Assembly: GCF_024693525.1 (NCBI RefSeq)
Contig: NZ_JAILKR010000080.1
Location: 1-16,717, forward strand
DNA: 16,717 bases
Reading direction: 5' to 3'
From: Selenomonas sp.
Lineage (GTDB): Bacteria > Bacillota_C > Negativicutes > Selenomonadales > Selenomonadaceae
The number at the start of each line of letters is the position of its first letter. The stretch's first letter is position 1. The notes below the pieces were generated by a model. It made no database searches. It had not been told where the DNA came from and worked only from the letters and a program-made list of their open reading frames with translations. The translations under genes and the position numbers were made by a program. Below, piece after piece: positions 1 to 7,108 of this stretch.

Positions 1-450
1 TAAGAGTTGGAAAACAGTTAAACGCGCTTCGCTTGGACGAAACTGCTTTTCCAACGAGAACGCAGGCAAAAATTTCTTGCTTCACGCGGAACGTCAAGGC
101 TCCGCTTATGGTACTGGGGCCCCCGCCGCCTCGGTTAGAGCCGGCACGAATTGCTGCGCCCTCGGAGGGTGAAGCTCGAGGAAACTTGCCCCCATCCTCA
201 GCCGCCGCTAGGGGCAGTGCCATAAACGAAGCGTTTGATGTTTTCCGTGAAGAACGAAATTTTTATCTTCACCGTTCGTCGAAAAATTGCTACCGTTCAA
301 GCGAAGCGCGTTTTGCAACTTTTTCGATGCTTAATTAAGGATAAAAATTTCGTTTAGGAAAACATCTCCCCGCGTAGTGTTGGCACTGCCCCTAGCGGCG
401 GCGAAGAGTTGCTTTGAATGAGATTCTTGTAACCTACAAACTGTAATTGA
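1..450 (+). repeat. Structured dispersed repeat, copy 1 (possible large ncRNA)
   Basis: A second copy lies in the same orientation at 16241-16695. Helices seen here: P1 6-19/41-55; P2 201-222/381-402 (22 bp perfect); a small hairpin 224-228/232-236; P4 237-246/357-366 (10 bp); P5 253-267/340-354 (15 bp); P6 279-290/315-327 (12 bp, one bulge). The P1 loop (20-39) is complementary to the P6 loop (294-313) over 20 bases with one G.U pair. Several pairs change together between copies (241/362 is T-A here and G-C in copy 2). The 101-codon open frame at 33-338 is not kept in copy 2 because of indels, so I call this non-coding. The left end may extend beyond the window. Function and family are unknown to me; it is either an expressed structured RNA or a non-autonomous mobile repeat. 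Confidence 0.85.
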
Positions 451-496
451 AAAAATGCCCCCGCTGTCAGATACCTGGTCAACGGAGGCATTTTTT
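450..496 (-). terminator. Terminator of the diguanylate cyclase gene
   Basis: AAAAAATGCC (450-459) pairs with GGCATTTTTT (487-496), and an imperfect inner stem continues it. Read on the minus strand it is a hairpin ending in six U, 28 nt after the stop codon of the 524-2710 gene. The A-tract on the other side means it can also work for + strand transcripts leaving the repeat. Confidence 0.8.
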
Positions 497-523
497 AGCT
501 ATTATGTTTGCGTTGGGAGGGGG

Positions 524-2710
524 TTATTGCTTGTTTTTGTAGAAGGCCAGCGTCCAGTTGTCGCGGCCGTTTTCCTTGGTTTGGTAGAGTGCCTGGTCCG
601 CATTGTGCAGAAGGTCGGCGTAGGTAGTTCCGTGGGCGGGAGATAGAGCGATACCGATGCTGGCAGACAAGGCGGGGCTGCCGTCAGCGTGAAGTTCCAG
701 GTTGCGCGCTGCCGTATTGATACGAGTGGCAATCGCGATGGCTGCTGGCCGGGGAAGATTTTCGAGAATCAAGATGAATTCATCGCCGCCAAAGCGACCG
801 AGCGCATCGTTGGCGCGGACGATATGCATCAGGCAGAGGGCGAAGCGGCGCAGGATGTCGTCGCCTTTTTGGTGGCCCATGGTATCGTTGGCTTCTTTGA
901 AGTGATCCAAATCGATGATGAACAGTGCATGACACCGTTCCGGTGCTGGTGGGGTGGCAAGAATTTCCTGACCGGTTTTTTCGATGGCGGCCTTGTTCAA
1001 AAGGCCGGTAAGGGCGTCGGTCTCGGCCAGGGTTTTGTAATTGTCGCGGCTGCGGTTTACCTCAGCTAGCGTATTGATAGTCGTTTGGAGAACTTGGTTT
1101 TTCTCTTCCAGGAGTATTTGTTGATGTTTAAGTTTCCGGCCATAGTGCCAGAGAAAGATGCCGCCGGCAAATAGCAGCAAGAACAGCCCGATGGCAAGTC
1201 CTGTCTGGATGGGGTAGAAAGCCAGCAGATGACTGATAGACAGATTTGGTTTCGTAGCCACGGTATGTTGCTGCATGATACGGACTAAGTCCTGTGGGTC
1301 AATCTGGATGATGGCCTTGTTGAGAATGGTCTTGAGAATGCGTGGCTGGCCATCAGCGATGGCCAGTGCCATGGGAACTTGGACGTTTACGCCTGGGACA
1401 ATGGTCAAATCTGGATGCAGGATGAGATTGCGTTCCGTCTCCAGATTGATGTTGTTGATCAGGGTGAAGTCGGCATCGCCCCGGGCAACCATATTCAGGC
1501 TGTCGTTGGAGGTCTTAGCTGTGGTGTTGATTTCCCAGCCGGGATACTCCTGTTGCAGAAAATAAACCAGGGAGGGCATGGGCTGGGACATGCTGACGCG
1601 GAATTTCCCTGTGGTGGTTGGCGATTTGGTTTGAAAAGCGCCAATCAGCGTATAGGGAACGGTAAAGAATGAGTTGGTATAGGTGAAGGGAATTTCGTCC
1701 GGCCGATTGGTATAGATATCCATCATAATATCCGCTTCGCCGTTTTCCAGCGCGGCGACTGCTTCGTCGTAGGTCTTGACGTGGAGATAGGAAAAGCGGA
1801 GGCCGGAATTGCGGCTGATGAGATTGAGCAAATCCGCGTAGATGCCGGAGGCAATTCCCGTGCTGTCATCCAATTCGATATAGGGGGCACTTCCGCCGAA
1901 AATGACGATGCGCAGTGGTTCAGCCGCCTCGATGAAGCGGCTTTCGGCTGGTGTATAATGGGTCAGCTGATGGTCAATGCGTTGGGTAAGCTGTTTTTTT
2001 AGATTTGGCTCAAAGGACGGATTTTCAACCCGCAGGTAGTTCATGGCTGACTCGAATTCCCGCAGGTGGGCCGAGTCTTCCATTCTGCTGGCAACCCGTA
2101 CGGGAATGCGGGCAAATGCCAGCAGGAACTGTTCACCGGGTTTGTAGTTAGTAGCCGTGTCCACCGCCAAATCGATTTCCTGGTCGACCAGTGCCTGGAT
2201 AAGCTGGTCCTGCGTATCAAAATAGTGCAGGTCAAAGGAAAGTTCGTTGTCGTGTTGGAAGATCATGAACTGGGCATTGGCATGACGGTTTTTGATTAAT
2301 CCGACCTTCGCCCCCATTATGGTGCTGAGGTCATGGGCGTTGAAACGCTTGTCACCCGTACGGGTATAAAGGCTTTCGATGTCGAAGCCAAAGAATTCCT
2401 GGCTGAAGGCGAATTTGCCTGATGGTTTATCCGTGTAAGGATTTTCCACGGAAAGCAGCAGGTCGATGTCGCCGTTGGCTAGGAGCTGCGTGCAGTCGTT
2501 AATGGAGACATCTACCAGTTCATAATTCCAGCCGGCATGTTTGGCCAGTTCGTCCAAATAAGAATTATAATAGTTGCGCATATAAATAGAAGACAAGACG
2601 CTCTGGTCTGGTTCGATATAGCCAATTCGCAATTTGGGCGCTGTTGCCGTAGCGGTTGTGCTTAATAAAAGGCAGAATAAAAGCAGTATGGAGATGATTC
2701 GTTTTATCAT
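524..2710 (-). CDS. Membrane diguanylate cyclase with two periplasmic SBP_bac_3-type domains
   Basis: The product (728 aa) probably makes cyclic-di-GMP from two GTP in response to a small periplasmic ligand. Residues 1-24 form a signal peptide or anchor (MIKRIISILLLFCLLL...). Two regions resembling family-3 solute-binding proteins follow, roughly 25-250 and 265-490; the first begins KLRIGYIEPDQ and the second LRIVIFGGSAPYIE. A single membrane helix lies at about 504-523, then a short coiled coil (525-560) and a GGDEF domain from about 561. The active-site GGDEF is at 641-645, with LTGLLN and the metal Asp in IDLDHFKEAND upstream. RAND at 632-635 sits five residues before GGDEF, matching the product-inhibition RxxD I-site, so the enzyme looks active and feedback-controlled. 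A purine-rich AAGGGA precedes the ATG by about 10 nt. It is separated from the upstream racemase gene by a terminator, so it is probably transcribed alone. The ligand is not predictable; amino acids are typical for SBP_bac_3 domains. Confidence 0.9.
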   Translation of the reverse strand: MIKRIISILLLFCLLLSTTATATAPKLRIGYIEPDQSVLSSIYMRNYYNSYLDELAKHAGWNYELVDVSINDCTQLLANGDIDLLLSVENPYTDKPSGKFAFSQEFFGFDIESLYTRTGDKRFNAHDLSTIMGAKVGLIKNRHANAQFMIFQHDNELSFDLHYFDTQDQLIQALVDQEIDLAVDTATNYKPGEQFLLAFARIPVRVASRMEDSAHLREFESAMNYLRVENPSFEPNLKKQLTQRIDHQLTHYTPAESRFIEAAEPLRIVIFGGSAPYIELDDSTGIASGIYADLLNLISRNSGLRFSYLHVKTYDEAVAALENGEADIMMDIYTNRPDEIPFTYTNSFFTVPYTLIGAFQTKSPTTTGKFRVSMSQPMPSLVYFLQQEYPGWEINTTAKTSNDSLNMVARGDADFTLINNINLETERNLILHPDLTIVPGVNVQVPMALAIADGQPRILKTILNKAIIQIDPQDLVRIMQQHTVATKPNLSISHLLAFYPIQTGLAIGLFLLLFAGGIFLWHYGRKLKHQQILLEEKNQVLQTTINTLAEVNRSRDNYKTLAETDALTGLLNKAAIEKTGQEILATPPAPERCHALFIIDLDHFKEANDTMGHQKGDDILRRFALCLMHIVRANDALGRFGGDEFILILENLPRPAAIAIATRINTAARNLELHADGSPALSASIGIALSPAHGTTYADLLHNADQALYQTKENGRDNWTLAFYKNKQ

Positions 2711-2803
2711 GATGCGTTTCCCTTCGAATAAGCGGTTTGCAATAACTGTACCTTTCTATTCGGTATGGAAGCAAAGTTCTCCTTCTTTGGTCAAATGGTC
2801 AGA

Positions 2804-2854
2804 AAAAAACTGGGGATAACTTGCCAGTAATACACAAGTTATCCCCAGTTTTTT
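2804..2854. terminator. Strong bidirectional terminator after the racemase gene
   Basis: A 20-bp perfect inverted repeat, 2804-2823 with 2835-2854, around an 11-nt loop. It has an A-run on the left and a T-run on the right, so it terminates in both directions. It begins one base beyond the racemase stop codon on the minus strand and isolates the cyclase gene downstream. Confidence 0.9.
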
Positions 2855-2855
2855 G

Positions 2856-3599
2856 TCAGTATGTGGATATTTCTGTGGATAAAACGCCTTTGCCGGTGGG
2901 GAGCTGGCTGATGACTTTGGCGCCAGCTGCGGCGACGGCTTTTTCGGCTAAAATCTGGGTGGCGTCAAGGAAATTTCCCGTGAGATGATACAGGGAAATG
3001 GCCAGTGGCATTTCGGTGCAGCCGAGAATAAAGGCTTCGGCACCGGCAGCAGTCATATCGTCCAGGGCGTTTTGAACCTTGGTGGTATTGTGATGGGGCT
3101 TACCCGCTTTGACACCGGAATAAATCATATCATGAATGGCAGTTTCGCCTTTTTGGTTTGGCTGGAGGATTTCGATTCCTGCGTATTGGAGGGACCGCTG
3201 GTAGATGCCAGAATGACAGGTGCCAGCGGAGGCCAGCAGGCCGACTTTTTGTAAGCCCTGCCGCTTGCAGAACTCCGCTGTTGTCTCAATCATACTGATG
3301 AAAGGTATTTTGAGATAGGGCATCATGAGCGGCAGGAAGAAGTGGGCGGTATTGCAGCCCATGATGAGAAAGTCAGCGCCTTGGTCCGTGAGCCGCTTTG
3401 CGGACTTCAAAAGCTCGGGAACCGGGCTGGGGCCCTGGCCGAGAATCGCCGCCGTACGGTCGGGAATATTGGTGTTGTTGTCGACGAGAATAGGGATGTG
3501 TTCCTGGTCTTCCTGGGCATCCGTGGACAGGATGATTTTCTGCATAAGATCAACGGTGGCCATGGGGCCCATACCGCCAATAATACCGATGGTTTTCAT
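2856..3599 (-). CDS. Aspartate/glutamate racemase family protein
   Basis: The product (247 aa) belongs to the PLP-independent Asp/Glu racemase family, which interconverts L- and D-amino acids with two cysteines. The N-terminus is the family signature MKTIGIIGGMGPMATVDL. Cys82 lies in MGCNTAH and Cys194 in GCTEM, the expected pair of catalytic acids/bases. Length fits the family (about 230-250 aa). I chose the ATG at 3597-3599 because GGAGGG sits 7 nt upstream; the frame stays open 13 codons further but that extension lacks a ribosome-binding site. It diverges from a LysR regulator (start 3716), the classic arrangement of a LysR protein and its target. Aspartate is the likely substrate given the nearby aspartase, but glutamate or another acidic amino acid is possible. 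Confidence 0.88.
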   Translation of the reverse strand: MKTIGIIGGMGPMATVDLMQKIILSTDAQEDQEHIPILVDNNTNIPDRTAAILGQGPSPVPELLKSAKRLTDQGADFLIMGCNTAHFFLPLMMPYLKIPFISMIETTAEFCKRQGLQKVGLLASAGTCHSGIYQRSLQYAGIEILQPNQKGETAIHDMIYSGVKAGKPHHNTTKVQNALDDMTAAGAEAFILGCTEMPLAISLYHLTGNFLDATQILAEKAVAAAGAKVISQLPTGKGVLSTEISTY

Positions 3600-3628
3600 G
3601 GGGCTTCCCTCCTTTGCTTCTTGCCTAT

Positions 3629-3657
3629 AGAATAGCATCGGCGTATTATATAAGCAA
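3629..3657 (-). promoter_or_regulatory. Candidate promoter of the racemase gene
   Basis: On the minus strand TTGCTT (3652-3657) and TATTCT (3629-3634) are separated by 17 bp and lie about 30 nt upstream of the start codon. The fit to the vegetative consensus is moderate. Confidence 0.5.
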
Positions 3658-3692
3658 ATACATATAACTTTAACGATTATATAAAAATAATC
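3646..3692. promoter_or_regulatory. AT-rich inverted repeats in the LysR/racemase divergent region
   Basis: Two dyads lie in the 116-bp divergent gap: TTATAT(3646-3651)/ATATAA(3662-3667) with a 10-nt spacer, and GATTAT(3675-3680)/ATAATC(3687-3692) with a 6-nt spacer. LysR proteins usually bind AT-rich interrupted dyads (T-N11-A) in such gaps. The first dyad overlaps the -35 of the racemase promoter. These sites are candidates only, because short AT-rich dyads arise easily by chance. Confidence 0.4.
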
Positions 3693-3715
3693 TATAAGAT
3701 ATGGAGGGAATATTC

Positions 3716-4699
3716 ATGTTGACTGGCATGGATTACGTTTATGCCGTTTGGCAGGAGCGCAGTTTTTCGGCGGCGGCAAGGCGCTTGTTCGTCTCTCAGC
3801 CGGCCTTGTCGGCGGCGGTCAAAAAGGTAGAGCGGGAACTGGGGTTGCCGATTTTTGACCGCCGCCGCAGCCCCTTACAGCTCACCGATGCGGGCAAGGC
3901 CTATATCGAGGCGGCGGAACGGATTTATCGGATACAGAATGACCTTACCCGTTACTGTGGTGATTTGGCAGGGCTTCAGAGCGGTTCGTTGAATTTGGGC
4001 GGAACCAATTTCTTTGCGTCCTGTTTTTTGCCGCCGATGATTGAGGCCTTCAGTCAAAAATATCCGCAGATACGGCTTTCCGTGACGGAATCGGATTCGG
4101 CGGACCTTTATGATAAACTATCGACGGAGGAGCTGGATATTATCGTGGACAGCGGGGTCTACGATGCGTCGCTATACGAGATTATGCCCTTTTATACGGA
4201 TCACCTGCTGTTGGCCGTGCCGAGTAAGCTTACGGTCAATGAGCGCCACGAAGTGGCGGCGGGGAAAATGCTGCGGGCGGATATTTTGGCGGGGCGTCAC
4301 TTGTCAGACTCCGTTCCCGTGGTAGCCTTGTCGGAGTTTGCCGGGGAAGATTTCCTGCTGCTGGGCAAGGGGAATGATATGTATCGCCGTGCCAAAGGAC
4401 TTTTTCAAGCGGCGGGAGTTGTGCCCAAGGTTCGCCTTTATCTCAATCAGCTGATGACGGCTTTCCATATGGCGCGGCAGGGGCTGGGGATTACGATTTT
4501 GACCGATACGCTGGTGAGTCTGGCGGCGCCTACGGATGATCTGGTCTATTACCGGCTGGGCGGGGAACTTGCGACCCGGGAAACCTTTTTGGCGGTAAAA
4601 AAAAGAGGCTATCGAACCAAGGCGATGGAGGGCTTTATCCATTCGAGTCTGGGACTCTATAAGAAGAATTCCTCCCTTGCCAATCCGTCCGATAGCTGA
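3716..4699 (+). CDS. LysR-family transcriptional regulator
   Basis: The product (327 aa) is a LysR-type regulator. An N-terminal winged helix-turn-helix spans about residues 5-65 (ERSFSAAARRLFVSQPALSA and DRRRSPLQLTDAG). A LysR substrate-binding domain follows from about residue 90 to 300. Length is normal for the family. I start at ATG 3716 because GGAGGG (3703-3708) lies 7 nt upstream; the in-frame ATG at 3701 would place that ribosome-binding site inside the gene. It diverges from the racemase gene at 3599, so the racemase is its most likely target, with an amino acid as a plausible co-inducer (inference). Its 3' end is only 2 nt from the 3' end of the convergent response-regulator gene, and I see no terminator between them. 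Confidence 0.92.
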   Translation: MLTGMDYVYAVWQERSFSAAARRLFVSQPALSAAVKKVERELGLPIFDRRRSPLQLTDAGKAYIEAAERIYRIQNDLTRYCGDLAGLQSGSLNLGGTNFFASCFLPPMIEAFSQKYPQIRLSVTESDSADLYDKLSTEELDIIVDSGVYDASLYEIMPFYTDHLLLAVPSKLTVNERHEVAAGKMLRADILAGRHLSDSVPVVALSEFAGEDFLLLGKGNDMYRRAKGLFQAAGVVPKVRLYLNQLMTAFHMARQGLGITILTDTLVSLAAPTDDLVYYRLGGELATRETFLAVKKRGYRTKAMEGFIHSSLGLYKKNSSLANPSDS

Positions 4700-4701
4700 G
4701 T

Positions 4702-5574
4702 TTATCTTGTTACGGCGTCGTGCAGGGCAAAGATGAATTTTTTCATGTTGATGTGCACCTGGGACAGGCTGGGCTTCTGCTCGTCCTCAATCTGCCGCAT
4801 GGTGTTGCGGATGTCCGCATAGTCAAAGTAAAGCGGTGCATACTGTTCAAAGCGCGGGTCGGTGTAATCGACGGCGCCGAGCGTGGCAATATGGATGTGG
4901 GCTTGGTAAATCGTACGGCGCAGGCGCTGTTCCATTGCTTTGGCTTCGCGGGCGGCATCCGTCGTGTCCGGACGCATGCCGGCGACGGAGGTGAAGAGCA
5001 TTTTGAGGCTTGGGGTTTGGCCCTGATGCTGGTTCAGCCAGTTCAAGATATCCAGCAGGTCTTGGGCTCCCGGTGCCGTGGCAATGCCGAGTTCCTGCAG
5101 GATGGCCGGCCCTTTGGCCGCTGGTTTTGGCGCTGTTTCCCGCGTGGCATTGGCCTGTGGCGTAAGGTTAGCGAGCGAATGCTGAAGATTCTGTGCGAAG
5201 GCTTCAAGCCGTAGGTGTTCACTGACGTTTTTTAGAACGCTGACAATTTCATTGCGATTAAGGGGCTTGGTGATATAGTAATCTACGCCTTCCCCATAGG
5301 CTTTGCCTACGAGGTCTTTGCTCTCTACCTGTGAGAGCATGATGACCTTGCCGGCGAAGCCATTTTTTATTTTGGTCACGGCTTCAATGCCGTCGATGCC
5401 GGGCATCAGCATGTCGATGATGAGAATGTCGATATGGTGGAGCGCGAGCAGCCCGTTGTCGAGGGTAGCGGCAGAGTCGAGGCTTACGGCAACCTCGCCG
5501 AGATTGTAGTCTTCGATGATATCCTGAAGCATCATGCGAATCGCTTCGTCATCGTCAATCAGCATTATGTTCAT
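4702..5574 (-). CDS. Response regulator, receiver plus YcbB/GlnL-type C-terminal domain
   Basis: The product (290 aa) is the partner of the sensor kinase encoded directly upstream. The receiver domain (1-120) has the acidic pair D7/D8, the phosphoacceptor D54 (IIDMLMPGIDG), S81 and K103 (ITKP). After an Ala/Pro-rich linker (about 135-158), the C-terminal 130 residues do not look like a common OmpR, NarL or LytTR output domain. They resemble the YcbB domain of Bacillus GlnL (ending NMKKFIFALHDAVTR), assigned from memory of the family rather than a search. The ATG at 5574 has an AGGA 9 nt upstream. It overlaps the end of the sensor gene by 20 nt, so the two are probably translationally coupled. 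Likely target: the divergently transcribed dicarboxylate transporter. Confidence 0.82.
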   Translation of the reverse strand: MNIMLIDDDEAIRMMLQDIIEDYNLGEVAVSLDSAATLDNGLLALHHIDILIIDMLMPGIDGIEAVTKIKNGFAGKVIMLSQVESKDLVGKAYGEGVDYYITKPLNRNEIVSVLKNVSEHLRLEAFAQNLQHSLANLTPQANATRETAPKPAAKGPAILQELGIATAPGAQDLLDILNWLNQHQGQTPSLKMLFTSVAGMRPDTTDAAREAKAMEQRLRRTIYQAHIHIATLGAVDYTDPRFEQYAPLYFDYADIRNTMRQIEDEQKPSLSQVHINMKKFIFALHDAVTR

Positions 5575-6910
5575 GGTTTGATTTCCTTTCCAACTGTTTT
5601 TGCAGTTTAGCACAGGGCAGTTTGATTTCGCAGGTCACCAGGTTTTTGCCATCGGAGTCGATGGCAATGGTGCCGCCGAGCATTTCGGTCTGGTGCCGGA
5701 CATAGGTCAGTCCGACCCCGCTGGAGGCTTTTCCTGTACTGTCGAATTTTGTGGTATAGCCAGGGCGGAATACCTTGTCCAGTCGGTGCAGGGGGATGAA
5801 GCTGCCGGTGTTGCTGATGCTGATGTGAAGCAGTCCGTCTCCCTTTTTGCCGCAGATGGCAATGGATATGAGGCCGGAATACTTTATTGCCTCAACGGCG
5901 TTGGCGGCCAGATTGCCGATGATTGAGAGCAGCATAAAGACATGGAGCGGTGGCAGGCCCTTCTGTACTTCCGTGTGAAAACCGATTTGCTTTTCCAGGG
6001 ATCGGGCGTATTTGGACTGGGTGTGAACCAGCAGTTTCACAATTTGGTCCGGGGGCAGGTAGTCCTCGACGTGACGGTTGCTGGTAAGCTCCTGCAAGCC
6101 GGCATAGATGCGCTGATGATTCTTCTTGATCTCATGACATTCGCCGGCGATGCGCAGGACTTCTCGGGCGAGTTCTTGTTCTTCGGGGGTTTGGGCCCAG
6201 TTCTTTATCTTGTCGTAGACCTTGTAGCAGTCGTGGGTGACGTCTTCGGCATTCTTCAGCGAACAGCGCAGTTCGAAGGCTTCTTCGTAGAGACTGGATA
6301 TCAGTACGGCCAGCCGGTTTTGTTCCTTGATTTTACGTGCGAGGCGGATTTCCGTGTTGTATAGCTGGAACAGGAAGAAGAAGGACAGGATGAAGAAACA
6401 GCGCAGAATGGCGATGAATAGCAGGCGCAGCAGCATTTCGAGTGTGAAGCGGTAGCCATGTTGATAGGCGATGGCATTCATGACCGCCAGTTCGGCAATG
6501 CTGGCAAACACCTCGGCAAAGATAGCCCAAAAGGCTATCTCTAAGGCTTGGGCGTAGATGGATTTGCGGGTGAGCTGGGGCAGGGCAAAAAATAGTGCAT
6601 AAGTAAAATAGTAGAAAAAGTTCGGGACGTGAATCAAAAAGGCGTGTCCCATGGGCTGTCCGTACAGGGCAATATCGAGACAAGCTCGGAATATCATGAC
6701 GGCGATACCGGCGGTGATGCCGAGAAAAATCCGTGAAAAGGACTGAAGCCAGAGGAGAAAAAGCAGGAAGACCGGTGAGCCAAAGCTCACGCGGAAATTT
6801 TCGAAATCGCCGGTAAAGGGATGGATTTTTGGCTCGCCGGCAATTGGCACGAGAATGAGCATGAAAACGAACAAGAACCAGTCTTGACGCAGTGGCTTTT
6901 GATTGAACAT
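5555..6910 (-). CDS. Membrane sensor histidine kinase (GlnK/YcbA-like)
   Basis: The product (451 aa) senses a signal through a membrane domain and phosphorylates the downstream-encoded regulator. About six hydrophobic segments fill residues 11-183, with very short external loops, so the signal is probably read in or near the membrane. A coiled linker (184-250) leads to the phosphoacceptor region CHEIKKNHQRIYAGL, with H259 the likely histidine. The ATPase domain shows an N-box (NLAANAVEA, 333-341), an F-box (VFRPGYTTK, 380-388) and a G-box (SSGVGLTYV, 396-404). I chose ATG 6908-6910 because GGAG lies 8 nt upstream; an upstream in-frame start at 6973 has no such site. Kinase and regulator match the Bacillus GlnK/GlnL (glutamine) type in layout. 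The position opposite a dicarboxylate carrier suggests C4-dicarboxylate or amino-acid sensing here (inference). Confidence 0.85.
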   Translation of the reverse strand: MFNQKPLRQDWFLFVFMLILVPIAGEPKIHPFTGDFENFRVSFGSPVFLLFLLWLQSFSRIFLGITAGIAVMIFRACLDIALYGQPMGHAFLIHVPNFFYYFTYALFFALPQLTRKSIYAQALEIAFWAIFAEVFASIAELAVMNAIAYQHGYRFTLEMLLRLLFIAILRCFFILSFFFLFQLYNTEIRLARKIKEQNRLAVLISSLYEEAFELRCSLKNAEDVTHDCYKVYDKIKNWAQTPEEQELAREVLRIAGECHEIKKNHQRIYAGLQELTSNRHVEDYLPPDQIVKLLVHTQSKYARSLEKQIGFHTEVQKGLPPLHVFMLLSIIGNLAANAVEAIKYSGLISIAICGKKGDGLLHISISNTGSFIPLHRLDKVFRPGYTTKFDSTGKASSGVGLTYVRHQTEMLGGTIAIDSDGKNLVTCEIKLPCAKLQKQLERKSNHEHNAD

Positions 6911-6945
6911 GTTAGCATCTCCGTTAGATAATTTATGGGAAAGTG

Positions 6946-6985
6946 TATTTACTATAAATAAAACATATAGCAATATATTTATAGT
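6946..6985 (-). promoter_or_regulatory. Candidate sensor-gene promoter with overlapping 9-bp dyad
   Basis: On the minus strand TTGCTA (6968-6973) and TAAATA (6946-6951) are 16 bp apart, about 36 nt upstream of the sensor start. The 9-bp perfect inverted repeat ACTATAAAT (6951-6959)/ATTTATAGT (6977-6985) straddles this promoter in the gap shared with the transporter gene. It could be a binding site for the two-component regulator, though AT-richness makes chance dyads likely. Confidence 0.35.
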
Positions 6986-7108
6986 TAATACATAGAATTT
7001 TGTAGTTTCTCGTAGTCAGATAGTTATATTAATATCATCAAATAACTCAGTCGTCAATCAGGAACAATAAAATTGATTACTGAGACGGAATTGTAGGGAG
7101 GAAGAATC

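Noticed and set aside
33..338. 101-codon + strand frame inside repeat copy 1
   Set aside because: Copy 2 has several one- and two-base indels in the same interval, so no reading frame is conserved, whereas base pairing is.
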